Assembly: GCF_024763615.1 (NCBI RefSeq)
Contig: NC_077225.1
Coordinates: 2,976,001-3,040,000, forward strand
Direction: 5' to 3'
DNA length: 64,000 nucleotides
DNA from: Phlebotomus papatasi
Taxonomy: Eukaryota; Arthropoda; Insecta; Diptera; Psychodidae
Shown here: positions 10,020 to 22,054 of the stretch, piece after piece
How positions within the stretch are numbered: position 1 is the first letter of the stretch
How the letters are laid out: each line of letters begins with the position of its first letter
The notes under the pieces: generated by a model
The model's database searches: none
The model's input: only the letters and a program-made list of their open reading frames with translations
Told to the model about the DNA's origin: nothing
Position numbers and translations under genes: made by a program

Positions 10020-11682
10020 ATTATGATTAACGCAGTTATTCCTGAAATATTAGGGAGGACGTGCTTTTCGATAATAAGGATTTTATCATTCGAATTTTGT
10101 GTTTTCGTAAGGTAGTGACTTTCTTGTAAGAGCGCATCGATATATTTCCTATGAGTATTGGATGTTATAGTTAGTAAGCCTAATTCTTTTTCCGGTTCAT
10201 GTTTGAAATCTATGCTTTTCATCTCACCCATCTGTTCAAAAGATGCTAGGATATAGCTTGAATTAAAGGAATTTTCGGAAAATATATAAATACCGTCACT
10301 ATTTAGTCGACAGCTTTTACTCAATTGAATTATTCCTTTAGATGGCAGTTCCACAAATTGAGCTTTTCTTTCTGCGCATTTAATTTGGACTTTGGAAGCT
10401 GTATTCAGAATAAACAGGAAAATATTCTCTTTAAGACTCATCCACATATTGAATTGGAATTTATGTGGTAAAAGCGTACATTTATCTGAGAGTCCTTTAC
10501 TTACGGAAAATTCGCAAGTAGCTACAGAAGAGCTTCTTATAATATTTGTAGGACAAATAGGAGGTTGAATGGTCCGTGTGCATTCATTAAATTTATTATA
10601 ATCAAAAAGAGAGTACGAATCGTAATTGTTATCAATAGCTATGAATGGGTAATGTATATTGCTTGTTTTAAAAGATTCATTACGCATATATGGTAAGGGA
10701 ATAATATGGTATAAAGTGTAGGGAGGTGTTTTGCATAAGGGTATATCAACGAAAGCTGTTATTCTTGATAAGGATCCAATAATTCTTAATTTGGCTACAT
10801 TGTATAATTGAAAGAGTGACATTGCTGGGAATGTAGTCATTTCGGGCAATTTTAATTTTAGTTCGTTGATTTGAGACTTAAAATTATCAGGAGGAAGAAG
10901 AAGTGGATGACATTTTCCACCGATTGCAGCTTGAGTAATGGTTAGGACTTGATCAAGGTCATGTTGTACCTTTTCAATTTCTAATGAAACAGCATGTTCT
11001 ATGTGTCTCCAGAGATCAATGTTAACCTGATGAAATTCAGTATTCTTTAAGTCATTTACCATTTTCACAATACTATTTACTTTTAACTGTGTTATTGATA
11101 AATCTTTTCTAATTTCATCAGATTCCGCTAATGTTGAGTTTATTAGGCTTGTATGGAGTTCCATTAGTCTCATTACTTGATCATTTTTGCCTTCGATAAA
11201 ATCTAGTTTATCAGATAGACTTGAAAGATCTTCTGCTGTTGCTGTTCCGAATAAGAATTTAGAAGCATAACCAACGATATTAAACCATCCACGTTTTTGC
11301 CGTTTAATGGAAGGAGTATATTCAGGATGTAATAATTGTTCAACAATATTGAAGGTTCTTTGACTGGTTCTAAAATTTGCACTGATTCTCATGATATTTT
11401 CTTTGCATTTTTGATAAATTTGAGAGTTTGTATCATTATAAAGCAACTTGCAGGCTTCATCTATTTCATTAATGTGGGTTTCTAATGTATGGAGTATATC
11501 TTCAAACTTCGGAAGTTCTAGGGATGCTGCAATAGTCCAATGCGAGTCGGTCAAACATACAGGTCCAAGGTCAAGAATATATGCATTAGTAGCATCTTCC
11601 AATGGAATTAATCGGAATCCTTCTGTTTCGGAACAAGCAGTTGGCAAGACGAATAGTAAGGTTAATACGATAATGATCGTGT
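10020..11682 (-). pseudogene. env: Element B Env, errantiviral fusion glycoprotein (cut in its transmembrane segment)
   Basis: About 550 codons of a baculovirus-F-like / errantivirus Env. A hydrophobic leader precedes a CSETEG stretch (near 11640), fitting a signal peptide. A furin-type RQKR (about 11292-11303) is followed by a G/F-rich candidate fusion peptide and a heptad-rich segment. Several N-x-S/T sites and cysteines lie in the ectodomain. The frame has no ATG after the end of pol and begins just behind a pyrimidine tract and AG (11683-11684), so it is probably expressed from a spliced RNA, as known for gypsy. The D1 insertion at 10020 cuts the membrane anchor; the tail is at 7951-8189. 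The last ~75 codons of the open frame down to 9785 are D1 sequence, not Env. Confidence 0.85.
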
Positions 11683-11723
11683 CTGGAAGGAAATGATGAA
11701 AGAGATTGTTAGGATAATGGTCG

Positions 11724-13953
11724 TTAAGGAGTCTCTTCGTAATACAGTTTTAGCAAATTGTTGTGATATGTTTGAATTGTTGTTGACACCGGAGAATTTA
11801 TTTTTGTTACCAAAAAGGGTCCCTTCCTCTTTTCTAAAAATTTTGAACATTCTCCAATTTTTGGCAGTGACTTATTAATTAACAGAACTTTGTCTCCAAC
11901 TTGAAATTCCGCAATATTTAGTTTTGAATCATAATATTCTTTTGATTTGTGTTTATTGACTTTGAGTAATTCCGCGGCAGTTTGTTGGGTTGAATGCAAT
12001 ATTCGTCTCAGTTCGGTGTAATAGTCGTCAAAGGTATATACAGGGTTATTTTGGGGTTGTGAAAATGAAGAAATGTCTAGTTTGTTACCAAAGATTAATT
12101 CATGAGGGGTGAAATTATGCGCACTGTGTTTTGCTGAATTATAAGAAGCTACGGCTGAGCTTAAATAAAGATCCCAGTCTTGGTTCCCATTGTTTGTGAA
12201 AATTCGCAGATATTCAGCGATAGTACGATGACTCCTCTCAACCCCTCCAGAGGTCTGTGGGTGAAAAGGTGATGCCTGAGTCTTTGAAATTCCTAACAGT
12301 GTACATATCTTTTTGAATAGGCCAGCGGAAAAACATGGTCCTTGATCACTACAGACTTCGATAGGTGCCCCAAATAGGCATATAAACTTGTCTACAAAAA
12401 CTCTAGCAACTGTTTCTGTAGTTTGATCTGCCATTGCAATTGCTACAAGATATTTTGATAGCTCATCATAGATAGTTAAAATATATTTATTACCTCTCTC
12501 TGTAAGCATAAGGGGACCTACTACGTCTATAGTAACACGATAAAATGGGAAAGGTGGTGTAGGTGTTATCATCATGGGCATTCGAGTGTTTGGGGATACC
12601 TTGTTTTTCTGGCACTTTTCACATCTGTTAATAATTTTTGATACTATACGACGCATGTTTTTAAAATAATATTTTTGGCGAATTCTGGCGCAAGTTGCTG
12701 TCACTCCTTTGTGTCCACAAAGAGGTGATTCATGAAATTCTTTGACGATTGTAGTTATTTTCTCAGCGTCACGTAACCTACTAATCTTGTTCTTGTAAAT
12801 AAGTACCTTCGTTTTTCCTTCTTTAAAAATGAAGTTAAGCATTCGTTTGATTACCGGGTATTTAAGAGTAGGAATGAACAGGTTTTGCTTTTCCATTTTT
12901 ATAGTTGAAATGTTTTGGGTTTCGCAAAAGGCATAAAGTTTTTCAAAAAGACAAAACATTGTTTGATAACGAACGTAAGGGATATTGGGTAATTTTGCAA
13001 ATATGTACGTAATGTTATTTAATTCCTTCGCGAATATTTCGCCGGTTTGTATGGAGGATAAAACATGGAGAATTAATGTTTTCTGAGTTTCTGGAAAGTC
13101 TTCCGGAGTATTGCTGGAACTCACAAAGAGAAATTGGAATCCTTTCTGATTGTTTCCAAAGTACTCGTCACTTATCTCTTCGTATACTTGTGGAAGATCA
13201 ATTTCTCGTAGATTCACGAATTCTTCATATGGCGTAATATTAAGATCATGCGTATTTTGGGGTTCATCATGTAAAATTTGTTGTTCATTCAGTTCCAATG
13301 AATCATTGACAGCAGAAATTTTATTATTTACTTGCTTGTTCAGTTCTTTGTTGATTGCTCTCGTTTGCGCCCTTGTGACTGCGAAAATTTTTAATTCAAT
13401 GTTTTTATGGGACAATTTATATTTATTATTGTCGTGTGCTTGAATGTCCTCGCGAATCGGAATACGGGATAAGGCATCCGCTACTACGTTTAATACGCCT
13501 GAAGTATGAATAATTTTATAGTCATAACCTTCTAGTTTCAACCGCCACCTGAGGATTCGGCTACCCGGATCCTTAATTTTGCTAATAGATACCAAAGGCT
13601 TGTGATCAGTTACAACCGTGAAGGGACGACCAATTAAATAGGCTCTATAATATTTACAAAAAAAGTATACAGCTAGAGCCTCTTTTTCAATTGTAGCATA
13701 TCTTATTTCTGCCTTATTTAGTATTCTGCTCCCATATGAAATGACTTTATCATTTTGGGAGAGAACACCTCCGATTGCAAACTGACTAGCATCGGTATAA
13801 AGTACGAAAGGTTGGGTAAAATCGGGATATGTTAAAATGGGGTCTGATATTAATTTATTTTTCAGGGTTGTAAAACTATCCTGACAAGAAGAAGTCCAAA
13901 AATAGGGTGTGTCTTTCTTCGTTAATTCTGTAAGAGGTTTGGCGATTGCAGAG
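11724..13953 (-). pseudogene. pol: Element B Pol, RNase H and integrase portion
   Basis: This is the downstream half of pol, separated from the RT half by element C. It opens at 13953 with the end of the RT connection. RNase H has LYTDAS (about 13800), an ATIEKEALA motif, DHKPL (about 13600) and the ADALSR ending. Integrase follows with an H-x4-H...C-x2-C zinc-binding region (about 12590-12730), then the DDE residues in TIDVVGP, CSDQGP and GGVERSH, and ends at stop 11724. No stop codon interrupts this half. It overlaps the presumed env acceptor region by about 40 bp. Confidence 0.9.
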
Positions 13954-14516
13954 TGTATAGAATTTCCATTTTATAAGACCTCTTATTTTAAGAGACAAAA
14001 GACGGTTGGATTTTGAACATGCATGGAGGGAGAGAGAAAGAGGAAAAAAGTGGTGAATGAGATCAGCTGGAAAAAAAGTAGGGGAATAAGCGGGAACGAG
14101 TATGGGAATTACGTAAGACTTGATTTGACAAAGAGACGTGAGGAGAAAAAGTTACAAGTTTATTTTGTGAATTATAAATTAAATATTAGTTCAAACTACA
14201 GAAAAACGACAGTGACGTAGAGTTAAACTGTGTTCAGTCTAGTAGTGGAGAAGTTGGTGTAAATAAATAATTGGTGAAGGGAATAATTGTGTTTCACTGC
14301 CTCAGTGGATGTGGAGAAGGGCATTTGGCGGTCATCGAGGAAACGTCTTCTGGAAAATCCAGCCGCCTACGTTCCGGATCACTGTTGAAGATATTTAATA
14401 AAGGAATATATATTTCCAGGTACGTGAATATCACAAACGGTAGAAGGAAGCCCAAGAAACACACAGTCCCTGACAGATTTATAACACCACAATATATTTA
14501 TAGGTAATTCTCCACA
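13954..14516 (+). repeat. Element C 5' LTR
   Basis: The LTR starts TGTATAG and ends CTCCACA (563 bp). A TTTAATAAAGG polyadenylation-like signal lies near 14395. From 14025 onward it matches the 3' LTR at constant offset 5642 with only scattered differences. Confidence 0.9.
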
Positions 14517-14691
14517 TCAGTGGTCCTTCGAGCCGGATCACTGTTGAAGATATTTAATAAAGGAATATATATTTCCAGGTACGTGAATATCACAAACGGT
14601 AGAAGGAAGCCCAAGAAACACACAGTCCCTGACAGATTTATAACACCACAATATATTTATAGGTAATTCTCCACATCAGTGGTCCTTCGAA
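14374..14691 (+). repeat. 159-bp tandem duplication of LTR end and primer site in element C
   Basis: Unit 1 is 14374-14532 and unit 2 is 14533-14691. Each contains the last 143 bp of the LTR and the start of the primer-binding site. The primer site in unit 1 (14521-14538) reads TGGTCCTTCGAGCCGGAT, complementary to the 3' 18 nt of animal tRNA-Tyr; unit 2 has only the first 11 of these (14680-14690) followed by leader sequence. Confidence 0.9.
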
Positions 14692-14899
14692 GGAAAAGAG
14701 ACCCCAACGAGGAGGTTTCAGTCACACGGCATCAGCCACGAGAACCTCGCAGTTTCGCCTGTTGACATTCGCACTCTGAAGACAATTGCCTTGTAGAAAA
14801 ATCTTGGATATCTGCAGAAAATCTTTGGCCATTCACTGGGTATCCAGCAGAATTGAAAAGGAACTCCACGAAGAAGAGGACAAAGAAGCAGCTCCAAAG

Positions 14900-16966
14900 A
14901 TGGCGAGTATCAAGAGTCGAAGCGCATATAAAGGGCAACTTACCAGTGTAAAGACAGCCATATCCCGCTACCATGAAGATGAAAGTCTGTTGAGTAGAGA
15001 CGGTGCTCGAGCGTACCTTGAGACGAATTTGGAGATTTGTGACAGAATCAGGGTTCGATACAATAGGGTACAGGATGAAATCATTAACCAAGCTGAATCA
15101 GAAGAAGAGCGCGAAAGGGAAATTGAGGAGCAAAATAATTTCCTATTGGAAATTGATGAAGCGGAAGAGAAACTGACTGAACTGATTGTCAATATCAAAG
15201 TCAATGAATCTGCAAAGAAAAATCTTTTCCATTCAACCGTCATTGAAGATGAACGAATTGACAAACTTCTCGATGGCTTCTCAAAACTCGTAGAGCATAT
15301 GGATGGTAGTGAGAATTCCAAGTATTCAAAACTCGAACCAGTGAAAATCCCCACATTCAACGGAGAGCATGCGCAGTGGCGTTCATTCAAAGAGATGTTC
15401 ATCAATCTGGTGGACAGCAACAAGAAACTGTCAAAGACGCAAAAGCTGCACCATCTCAAGACGAAATTGACCGGAAAGGCCTTTGACGCCATTGATCATC
15501 TCGACATGTGTGATGAAAGTTACGACATAGCGTGGGAAACCATCACAAACCGATTTGAGTGCAAGAAAAAGGTCATCAACGGTCACATCGAACGCATCAA
15601 GAGCCTACCTACTCTGAAGAATCCTATCGTCGATGATCTCAGGAATATCTACGATGTCTCCACGACGACTATCAACGCAATGGACGCTTTGAAGGTCAAC
15701 ACTCGAGATCCGTGGATCATCTACGAAGTCCTGAGCAAACTCGATCACGAGACACAGACGCTATGGTCGCAGGAGCAGTCAGACGTGCCAACATGGGACG
15801 AGTTTAAGGTATTTCTAAATAAACGTTGTAAAGCTTTAGATTTATGTCCATCCACGTACACTAGTAATGTAAACAGTTCAGGTTCAAAAGTTCAAATTCA
15901 GAAACAAAAAATTGTAAAGTCCCTCACGATCTCTAAAGAAAATTCAAGTCAAAAGCATGAGTCATGTATCGTTTGCAAGAAATCCGCACATAAGTTGTGG
16001 AAATGCGGTAAATTCAAGTCATTTCCTGCAGCCAAAAGGCTCGAAACTGTTAACAATTTAAATCTTTGCATGAATTGTATATCAGAAAGTAGATCCCAGC
16101 ATGCTGTAGACAAATGCCCTTATCCTCCTTGCAAGCATTGCAATAAGTCTCATAATTATTGGGTTCACGATGCTCTCTCCAACCCCCCGTCAAAGGTTAC
16201 TCAAGACAATCCTCAATCAGTTTCCGAGGATCAGAAGAAGCCAGCCGTGCTGAGTAGCTTTCTTCCGTCAAACAAGAGTGCCAATGGTGAGATTCATCGC
16301 TCTATTTTGAAGACAGCATGTGTAAGAATTCTGGATTCCCAACAAAATGTCCATGTGTGTCGCGCCCTTTTGGATTTTGGATCCGAGATTTCTGTGATGA
16401 CAACCGAATTGTGCCAGAGATTGAGATTGAAGTTGCAAAAGTCCCCTTACACTCAAGTTGAAGGATTTCAAGGACAAGTAAGCAGCCTCAAGCATCAAGT
16501 GAATGCAATCCTCATCCCTCAGGAAGGAACGCAAATTTCTTTGCAATGTCAGGTTTCACAAAAGATTTCCACCAATTTGCCTACATCTCAGATAAACCCT
16601 CGGGATGTAAGGGTTCCCACGGGATTCGTGCTCGCTGACTCAGAGTGGCATGTGTCTAGGCCAATTGACCTACTCATCGGAGCAGCACACGAAGACGAAA
16701 TTATGCTGGACGAAGTTTACAAAATGGGCCCAGGAATTCCATCACTCAGAAATACCGTCTTCGGTTGGGTAGTTTGCGGAAAATGGCAGCCTAATGGCGC
16801 ACAATCAGCAGACACTCCCCCCGTTTGCCACACAATATCCCTGAAAACCATTGAGGAGACCCTCAGGAAATTCTGGGAACTCGAAGAACTCTCAGAAGAA
16901 TGTCCACAAACGGTCGAGTATAGGGAAGTGGAAGAATTATATTCAAGTACGACAAAAAGATCGTAA
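14900..16966 (+). pseudogene. Element C Gag and protease, ending at a nonsense codon
   Basis: BEL/Pao polyprotein, N-terminal part. I place the start at ATG 14900 (MASIKSRSAY); the frame is open further upstream but without ATG. An acidic coiled coil (about 15080-15200) precedes a Gag domain of the DUF1759 type (VKIPTFNGEHAQWRSF, 15340). A cysteine/histidine cluster of zinc-knuckle type spans about 15960-16180. The protease region begins near 16365; its active site reads LLDFGSE, where LLDSGS would be usual, so the serine/threonine next to the catalytic aspartate is lost. The frame ends at TAA 16964-16966; the same frame continues after it, so this is one substitution, probably GAA to TAA, within a single-frame gag-pol. 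Confidence 0.88.
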
Positions 16967-19666
16967 AACGGTCAGTACAATGTTCGTCTACCTTTGAAGG
17001 GAAACTTCGGTGAACTCGGATCTAACCGAAAGCGAGCTTCAAGGCAACTGAACTTCCTAGAGAGAAGGCTCTCACAGAATCCTCAACTATACAAGGAGTA
17101 CTCTAATATCTTTGAAGAGTATCTGAGTTTGGGAATCATAGAGAGAGTGCCTCTGATCGAGCTTCAAGCTAAGTCATACTACATGACACATCACTGTGTT
17201 GTTCGAGAAAACGCGTCATCTACCAAGGTCAGGATCGTTTTCAACTGCGGATCTGTTTCTGAGACCGGCATAAGTCTCAACGATGTTATCAAAGTGGGGC
17301 CTGTCGTTCAACCGGAGTTGATAGAGATCTTGTGGAGATTTAGACGATTCCCGATTGCACTATCCTGTGACATTGTCAAAATGTATTTGCAGGTACAACT
17401 TAATGAGGATCACAGAGATTTGCAACGTTTTCTTTGGCGAACATCACCAAGTGAACCAATCATGGACTACAGGTTCAAGACTTTGTGTTTTGGCAATGCT
17501 GCGTCACCCTATCTTGCCACGAAGACGTTGATCAAACTTGCAGAAGATGAAGGAGAAAATTACCCACGAGCAGCAGAAGTTCTTCGGAACAATTTTTACG
17601 TGGATGACTGTCTATTGTCAGTGGAGACCACAAAGGAAGCGATCGAGTTGCAGAAAGATCTCATTAGTCTTCTCGGCAAAGCTCAAATGAAGCTATCCAA
17701 GTGGCAATCCAACTCTCCGACAGTACTTCAAACATTGCAAGAAGGCAACGCAGAGGCAAAGGAAGTCTCAATCTCTGATGGCTGCGTGAAAGCGCTAGGA
17801 TTGATGTGGAATCCGTCAAACGACACCTTTTCATTTCAAGTCGATACAATGGTCGAGAATTTAGTTCCAACCAAGAGAAATATCCTGAGAGTGGTGGCAA
17901 GGATTTATGATCCGCTAGGACTACTAGCCCCCATCACAATCAACGCGAAATTAATCTTGCAGAATCTTTGGAAGAATGAGATTGACTGGGATACCGAGGT
18001 TGAGGGAGATATTTTGCGAGAGTGGAAAAAATTTATTGCCTCACTACAACACATTCCGTCTATGAGAATATCTCGATGGACATCGAAAAACGAAAATGTT
18101 TGTAAAGAGCAGCTCCACATGTTCTCGGATGCCTCCAACCTAGCCTACGGAGCCGCAGTGTACCATGTCACCAAGGATGTCTCAGGACGAATTTCAAGTC
18201 AGATGTTGACGGCGAAGTCGAAAGTTGCGCCAATCAAAACTAAGACAATCCCGAAGCTAGAACTTTGTGCAGCAACACTTGGGGCCAAACTGTTAGCAAA
18301 GGTCGCAAAAAGTCTGAAAATCAGCAAGGTTTATTGTTGGGTAGACGCCAAGGTAGTTCTTGCGCAAATTGCATCCGCTTCAAACAAACAAGACGTTTTT
18401 ACCAAAAATAGAGTGACAACGATCAGAGAGTTGACAGCTGTTGAATGTTGGAGACACGTTCCCACAAAAGAAAACCCGGCAGACCTCATTTCAAGAGGAA
18501 CCACAGCCATGGAGTTGGATAACTCATCATTGTATTGGGAAGGCCCTCATTGGTTAAAGGAGAGTGATTTAGCTTGGGAAAGCAAGGAAAGTGTTCCACC
18601 AGCAGTCGAGGAGTCACAAGACATTTCAGTCGCTACACTCACTGTCAACAAGTCAGAAGGAAATTACATTTTCACTACCCTCGTGTCAAAAATAAGCAAC
18701 TTATCCAGAATGAAGAGAGTTCTTTTGGTAATTTACAAAGTTGGCCAACTCTTGAGATTCAGAGCATTAAGGACTAAAGGTCTTGCAGGAGCTCATCCGA
18801 ATCAACCCACAAGTCATAGTGCAGCAGACTTAGTCTGGGCAGAGAATCAGTTGATAAAATGGGACCAAGAATCTCATTTTCCAGAGCTCATTCAGGATCT
18901 CATGAACAACAAAGCAGTGACCATCAACAGCGCAGCAATGAAAAAGTTGCACCCGTTTCTGGATGAGGAGAGAATTTTAAGGGTCGGTGGCAGATTGGGA
19001 CATCTGGATGATGACTACAACACCAAATATCCAAAAATTCTCCCACGCAGTGATTTGACAAAGCTTATCATCCGAGAGATGCACTTATCACTATTGCACC
19101 CCGGGCCACAGCTATTGCTAGCTCATTGTCGAAGAAGGTACTGGCCAATAGGTGGACGTCATATTACAAGAAACGTTGTCCACATGTGCAAGGCGTGCTT
19201 CGTGCACAAAACTTCTCGAGAAAACCAGATAATGGCAGACTTGCCTAAACACCGAATTTCGTTGGTAAGGGCATTTTCCAGCGTGGCCATTGATTGCTGC
19301 GGGCCATTCTTTATTAGAACAGGCGCCGAGTCCCGTGGACGCACTCAAAGGATCGACATAGTTGTCTTTGTATGCACCTCAACCAAGGCAGTCCACCTGG
19401 AAATTGTAAGCAGTTTGTCATCAGAAGCATTCATGAGCAGCTTCAGACGATTCACTTCACGTAGAGGAGTTTGCAAAGAAGTGTTCTCAGATAACGGAAG
19501 GAATTTCCTAGGAGCATCACGTGAACTTCAACGTCTGTTAGCAGAAGAAGCTCAAACCATTCAAGACCAAACAATCAACCAGAACATTACCTGGCACTTT
19601 CAACCGGCTCGTTCTCCGCACTTCAACGGATTAGTCGAAGCAGCAGTGAAGTCAGCAAAGACTCAG
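16967..19666 (+). pseudogene. Element C RT, RNase H and integrase, C-terminally truncated
   Basis: Continuation of the same frame after the nonsense codon. RT runs from about 17100, with FYVDD at about 17594-17608. An RNase H domain (MFSDASNLAYGA, about 18120) and ENPADLISRG follow. The integrase has its zinc-binding motif (about 19095-19210) and all three catalytic residues in AIDCCGP, FSDNGRNF and GLVEAAVK, but stops at residue KTQ (19666), where a deletion joined it to the 3' LTR; the frame runs 12 codons into the LTR to 19702. The missing part would be the integrase C-terminus. Microhomology GGAGGG at the joint suggests end joining or template switching. Confidence 0.9.
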
Positions 19667-20158
19667 GGAGGGAGAGAGAAAGAGGAAAAAAGTGGTGAAT
19701 GAGATCAGCTGGAAAAAAAGTAGGGGAATAAGCGGGAACGAGTATGGGAATTACGTAAGACTTGATTTGAAAAAGAGACGTGAGGAGAAAAAGTTACAAG
19801 TTTATTTTGTGAATTATAAATTAAATATTAGTTCAAACTACAGAAAAACGACAGTGACGTAGAGTTAAACTGTGTTCAGTCTAGTAGTGGAGAAGTTGGT
19901 GTAAATAAATAATTGGTGAAGGGAATAATTGTGTTTCACTGCCTCAGTGGATGTGGAGAAGGGCATTTGGCGGTCATCGAGGAAACGTCTTCTGGAAAAT
20001 CCAGCCGCCTACGTTCCGGATCACTGTTGAAGATATTTAATAAAGGAATATATATTTCCAGGTACGTGAATATCACAAACGGTAGAAGGAAGCCCAAGAA
20101 ACACACAGTCCCTGACAGATTTATAACACCACAATATATTTATAGGTAATTCTCCACA
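19667..20158 (+). repeat. Element C 3' LTR, missing its first 71 bp
   Basis: Matches 14025-14516 of the 5' LTR at constant offset, with a few substitutions (for example TTTGACAAAG versus TTTGAAAAAG). Ends CTCCACA before the CAGAG duplication. The 159-bp leader duplication is not present here. Confidence 0.92.
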
Positions 20159-20163
20159 CAGAG

Positions 20164-21593
20164 AAATTGGGAATAAAGCGTCTATAGTAGGATGCTAGTC
20201 CTAAAAATGATTTTAATTCGCTTAAATTGAGTGGAATAGGATATTCAGCTACTGCTCGCGTTTTTGAAGCATCTGGGCGCAATCCATCAGACGATATGCG
20301 GTATCCCAGCTATAATAATTCATTTTTAAAAAATTCGCATTTTTCAGGTTGTATTTGGAGATTAAATTGCTGGAGTCTTTCGAAAACTTTATGTAATTTA
20401 AGGAAGTGTTGTTTAACTGAGCTGGAATAAATTATTATATCGTCTAAGTAGGCCATACAACAATCTTCCAACAAATCTCCCAACACATTCTTAATCATTC
20501 TTGAAAATGCAGCCGGTGCGCTAGTCAACCCTTGGGGAAGGCGCTCGAATTCAAAATGTGAGCCAATTGCGTTAAAAGCCGTTTTTGGTTTACTGTCTTC
20601 CGAAATTTTCATCTGGAAATAACCAGATGCCAGATCTAATGTGGAAAAATATTTACAATTACCTAATCTGTCAAAGATGTCATCGATATTGGCAATTGGG
20701 TGTTGGTCTTTTATAGTAATTTGATTGAGTTTTCGGAAATCTATGACCACACGCCAACGCTTCTTACCGCTTAAATCCGATTTCTTTGGTACCAATAACA
20801 AAGGTGAATTGTACGGACTAAAGCTATGTCTGATAATTCCACTGTTTAGCATTTTGGTTATTTCTTTCTTTATATCGTCCCGTTGATGGAACGGAATCCG
20901 GTAAGGTTTTTCGTTAATTATTCCGCTTCCTGGCATTGTTTCAATCTTGTATTCCGCGCATGTAACGTGAGATAACTTATCATGTTCGAGATGAAAAATT
21001 TTGTTAAATTTCTCACACATTTCGCGTAGTTTGTCGTATTGCTCTTTAGTTAGATTTTGATCGATGTTAATTTTCTGCATTATTCCTTCAGTTCTTATTT
21101 GGTCATTTGAGGGAGAATATGCGTCTGTAGGCATTAAATTATAAACATTGAATTCCGATAATGACTCTATATCTGGTACGAATTGGTGCACTTGAACTTC
21201 AAATTTTGTTGTGTTGACAACAGGTATTCTTGCTTTATGCTTTGTTAGGTGTACAATGCACTCCCGTGAAAATATTTCCTTATTGTCATCACAAAAAAAT
21301 TGCTTACATAGCAAAGGTTTGTTTTCTGGAAATGTGAATTCAATAAATGTTTCAGAATTTGGTTGTAAGCAAAATATGTGACCTAATTTTTGCTTAATTT
21401 TGCAATCTTTTGTTTCTGTGTCAACGCTTTTGGAATTTGCTGAGCTATTTTCCTGATTTTCTTGAACGCTGTCCCCAATAAGTGAATGATTTATATCTCG
21501 AGCTTGAGATGAAGAAGAGGATGTAGAAGTAGATTCTTGTGTTGTATTTTCTGACTGACCTTCGTTTGAGGTTTCTGTTCGTGTTAATTGCAT
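20164..21593 (-). pseudogene. pol: Element B Pol, reverse transcriptase portion
   Basis: From ATG 21593, about 130 residues of N-terminal linker rich in T, S and E lead to a Gypsy RT: NSPLLLVPKKSD (fingers), RVVIDFRKLN, DLASGYFQM and the catalytic YLDDIII (about 20445-20465). A TAG at 20310-20312 interrupts the frame just before an LGYRIS motif; the same frame then continues through the RT thumb/connection to 20164, where element C begins. The TAG is probably a single-base change of a tyrosine codon. Downstream pol resumes at 13953 in phase. Confidence 0.88.
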
Positions 21594-21605
21594 TTGATCA
21601 AATGG

Positions 21606-22031
21606 TTAGCGTAAGAAAGGTACAGATAGTCTCAACTCATTAAATAAAACATGACCTGCTTTTACGTGTATTACTGCGTCTAGTAGGTACATTAAGTCCC
21701 TACCAATAATTCCGTCAAATGGTACGTGATTACTTGGGAGAACGTGAAGTTTTGTATCTACATCAATTTTTCTAAAAGATGTAAATCCCATTTGCATTTT
21801 TACAATTCCTAGAGTTCTTACTTGTCCCTCTATGATTCCACCTATTGAAATAGTTTTGGAGACAATTACAGGTGAATCAGGATGCAGGGATTTTACTTTA
21901 ACAAACGAATAAGGAGATCCGTTATCAATGAGAAATCTCAATTGAGCTTGTAGGCCTTCAACACTACAGTACACATTTATTATCTGAGGGTTTTCTGGTT
22001 GTATGATAAAGTAGCTTGGTACCGTGATCAT
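21606..22031 (-). CDS. Element B aspartic protease
   Basis: The 142-codon frame lies between gag and RT in a different phase from gag, so frameshifting between gag and pro is likely. The active-site motif is FLIDNGSPYSFV (about 21920-21955) and the second conserved motif is GIIGRDLM (about 21690), both as in retroviral-type proteases, with N in the middle of the D-x-G triplet. An ATG at 22031 is available but need not be used. Confidence 0.75.
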   Translation of the reverse strand: MITVPSYFIIQPENPQIINVYCSVEGLQAQLRFLIDNGSPYSFVKVKSLHPDSPVIVSKTISIGGIIEGQVRTLGIVKMQMGFTSFRKIDVDTKLHVLPSNHVPFDGIIGRDLMYLLDAVIHVKAGHVLFNELRLSVPFLR

Positions 22032-22054
22032 CTCTTCAGGGTCGGCAGAATACT

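Larger units (their letters stand above)
13954..20158 (+). mobile_element. Element C: BEL/Pao retrotransposon, 3'-deleted
   Basis: The element lies in pol of B in opposite orientation, with CAGAG at 13949-13953 and 20159-20163, a 5-bp duplication typical of the family. The 5' LTR is complete (13954-14516); the 3' LTR lacks about its first 71 bp because a deletion joined the integrase gene to the middle of the LTR. The coding region is one frame broken by one nonsense codon. Its leader has a 159-bp tandem duplication. The element is defective. Confidence 0.95.

Noticed and set aside
18574..18777. Small frames within the pol region of element C
   Set aside because: They overlap well-supported coding sequence in another phase and have no recognisable domain.
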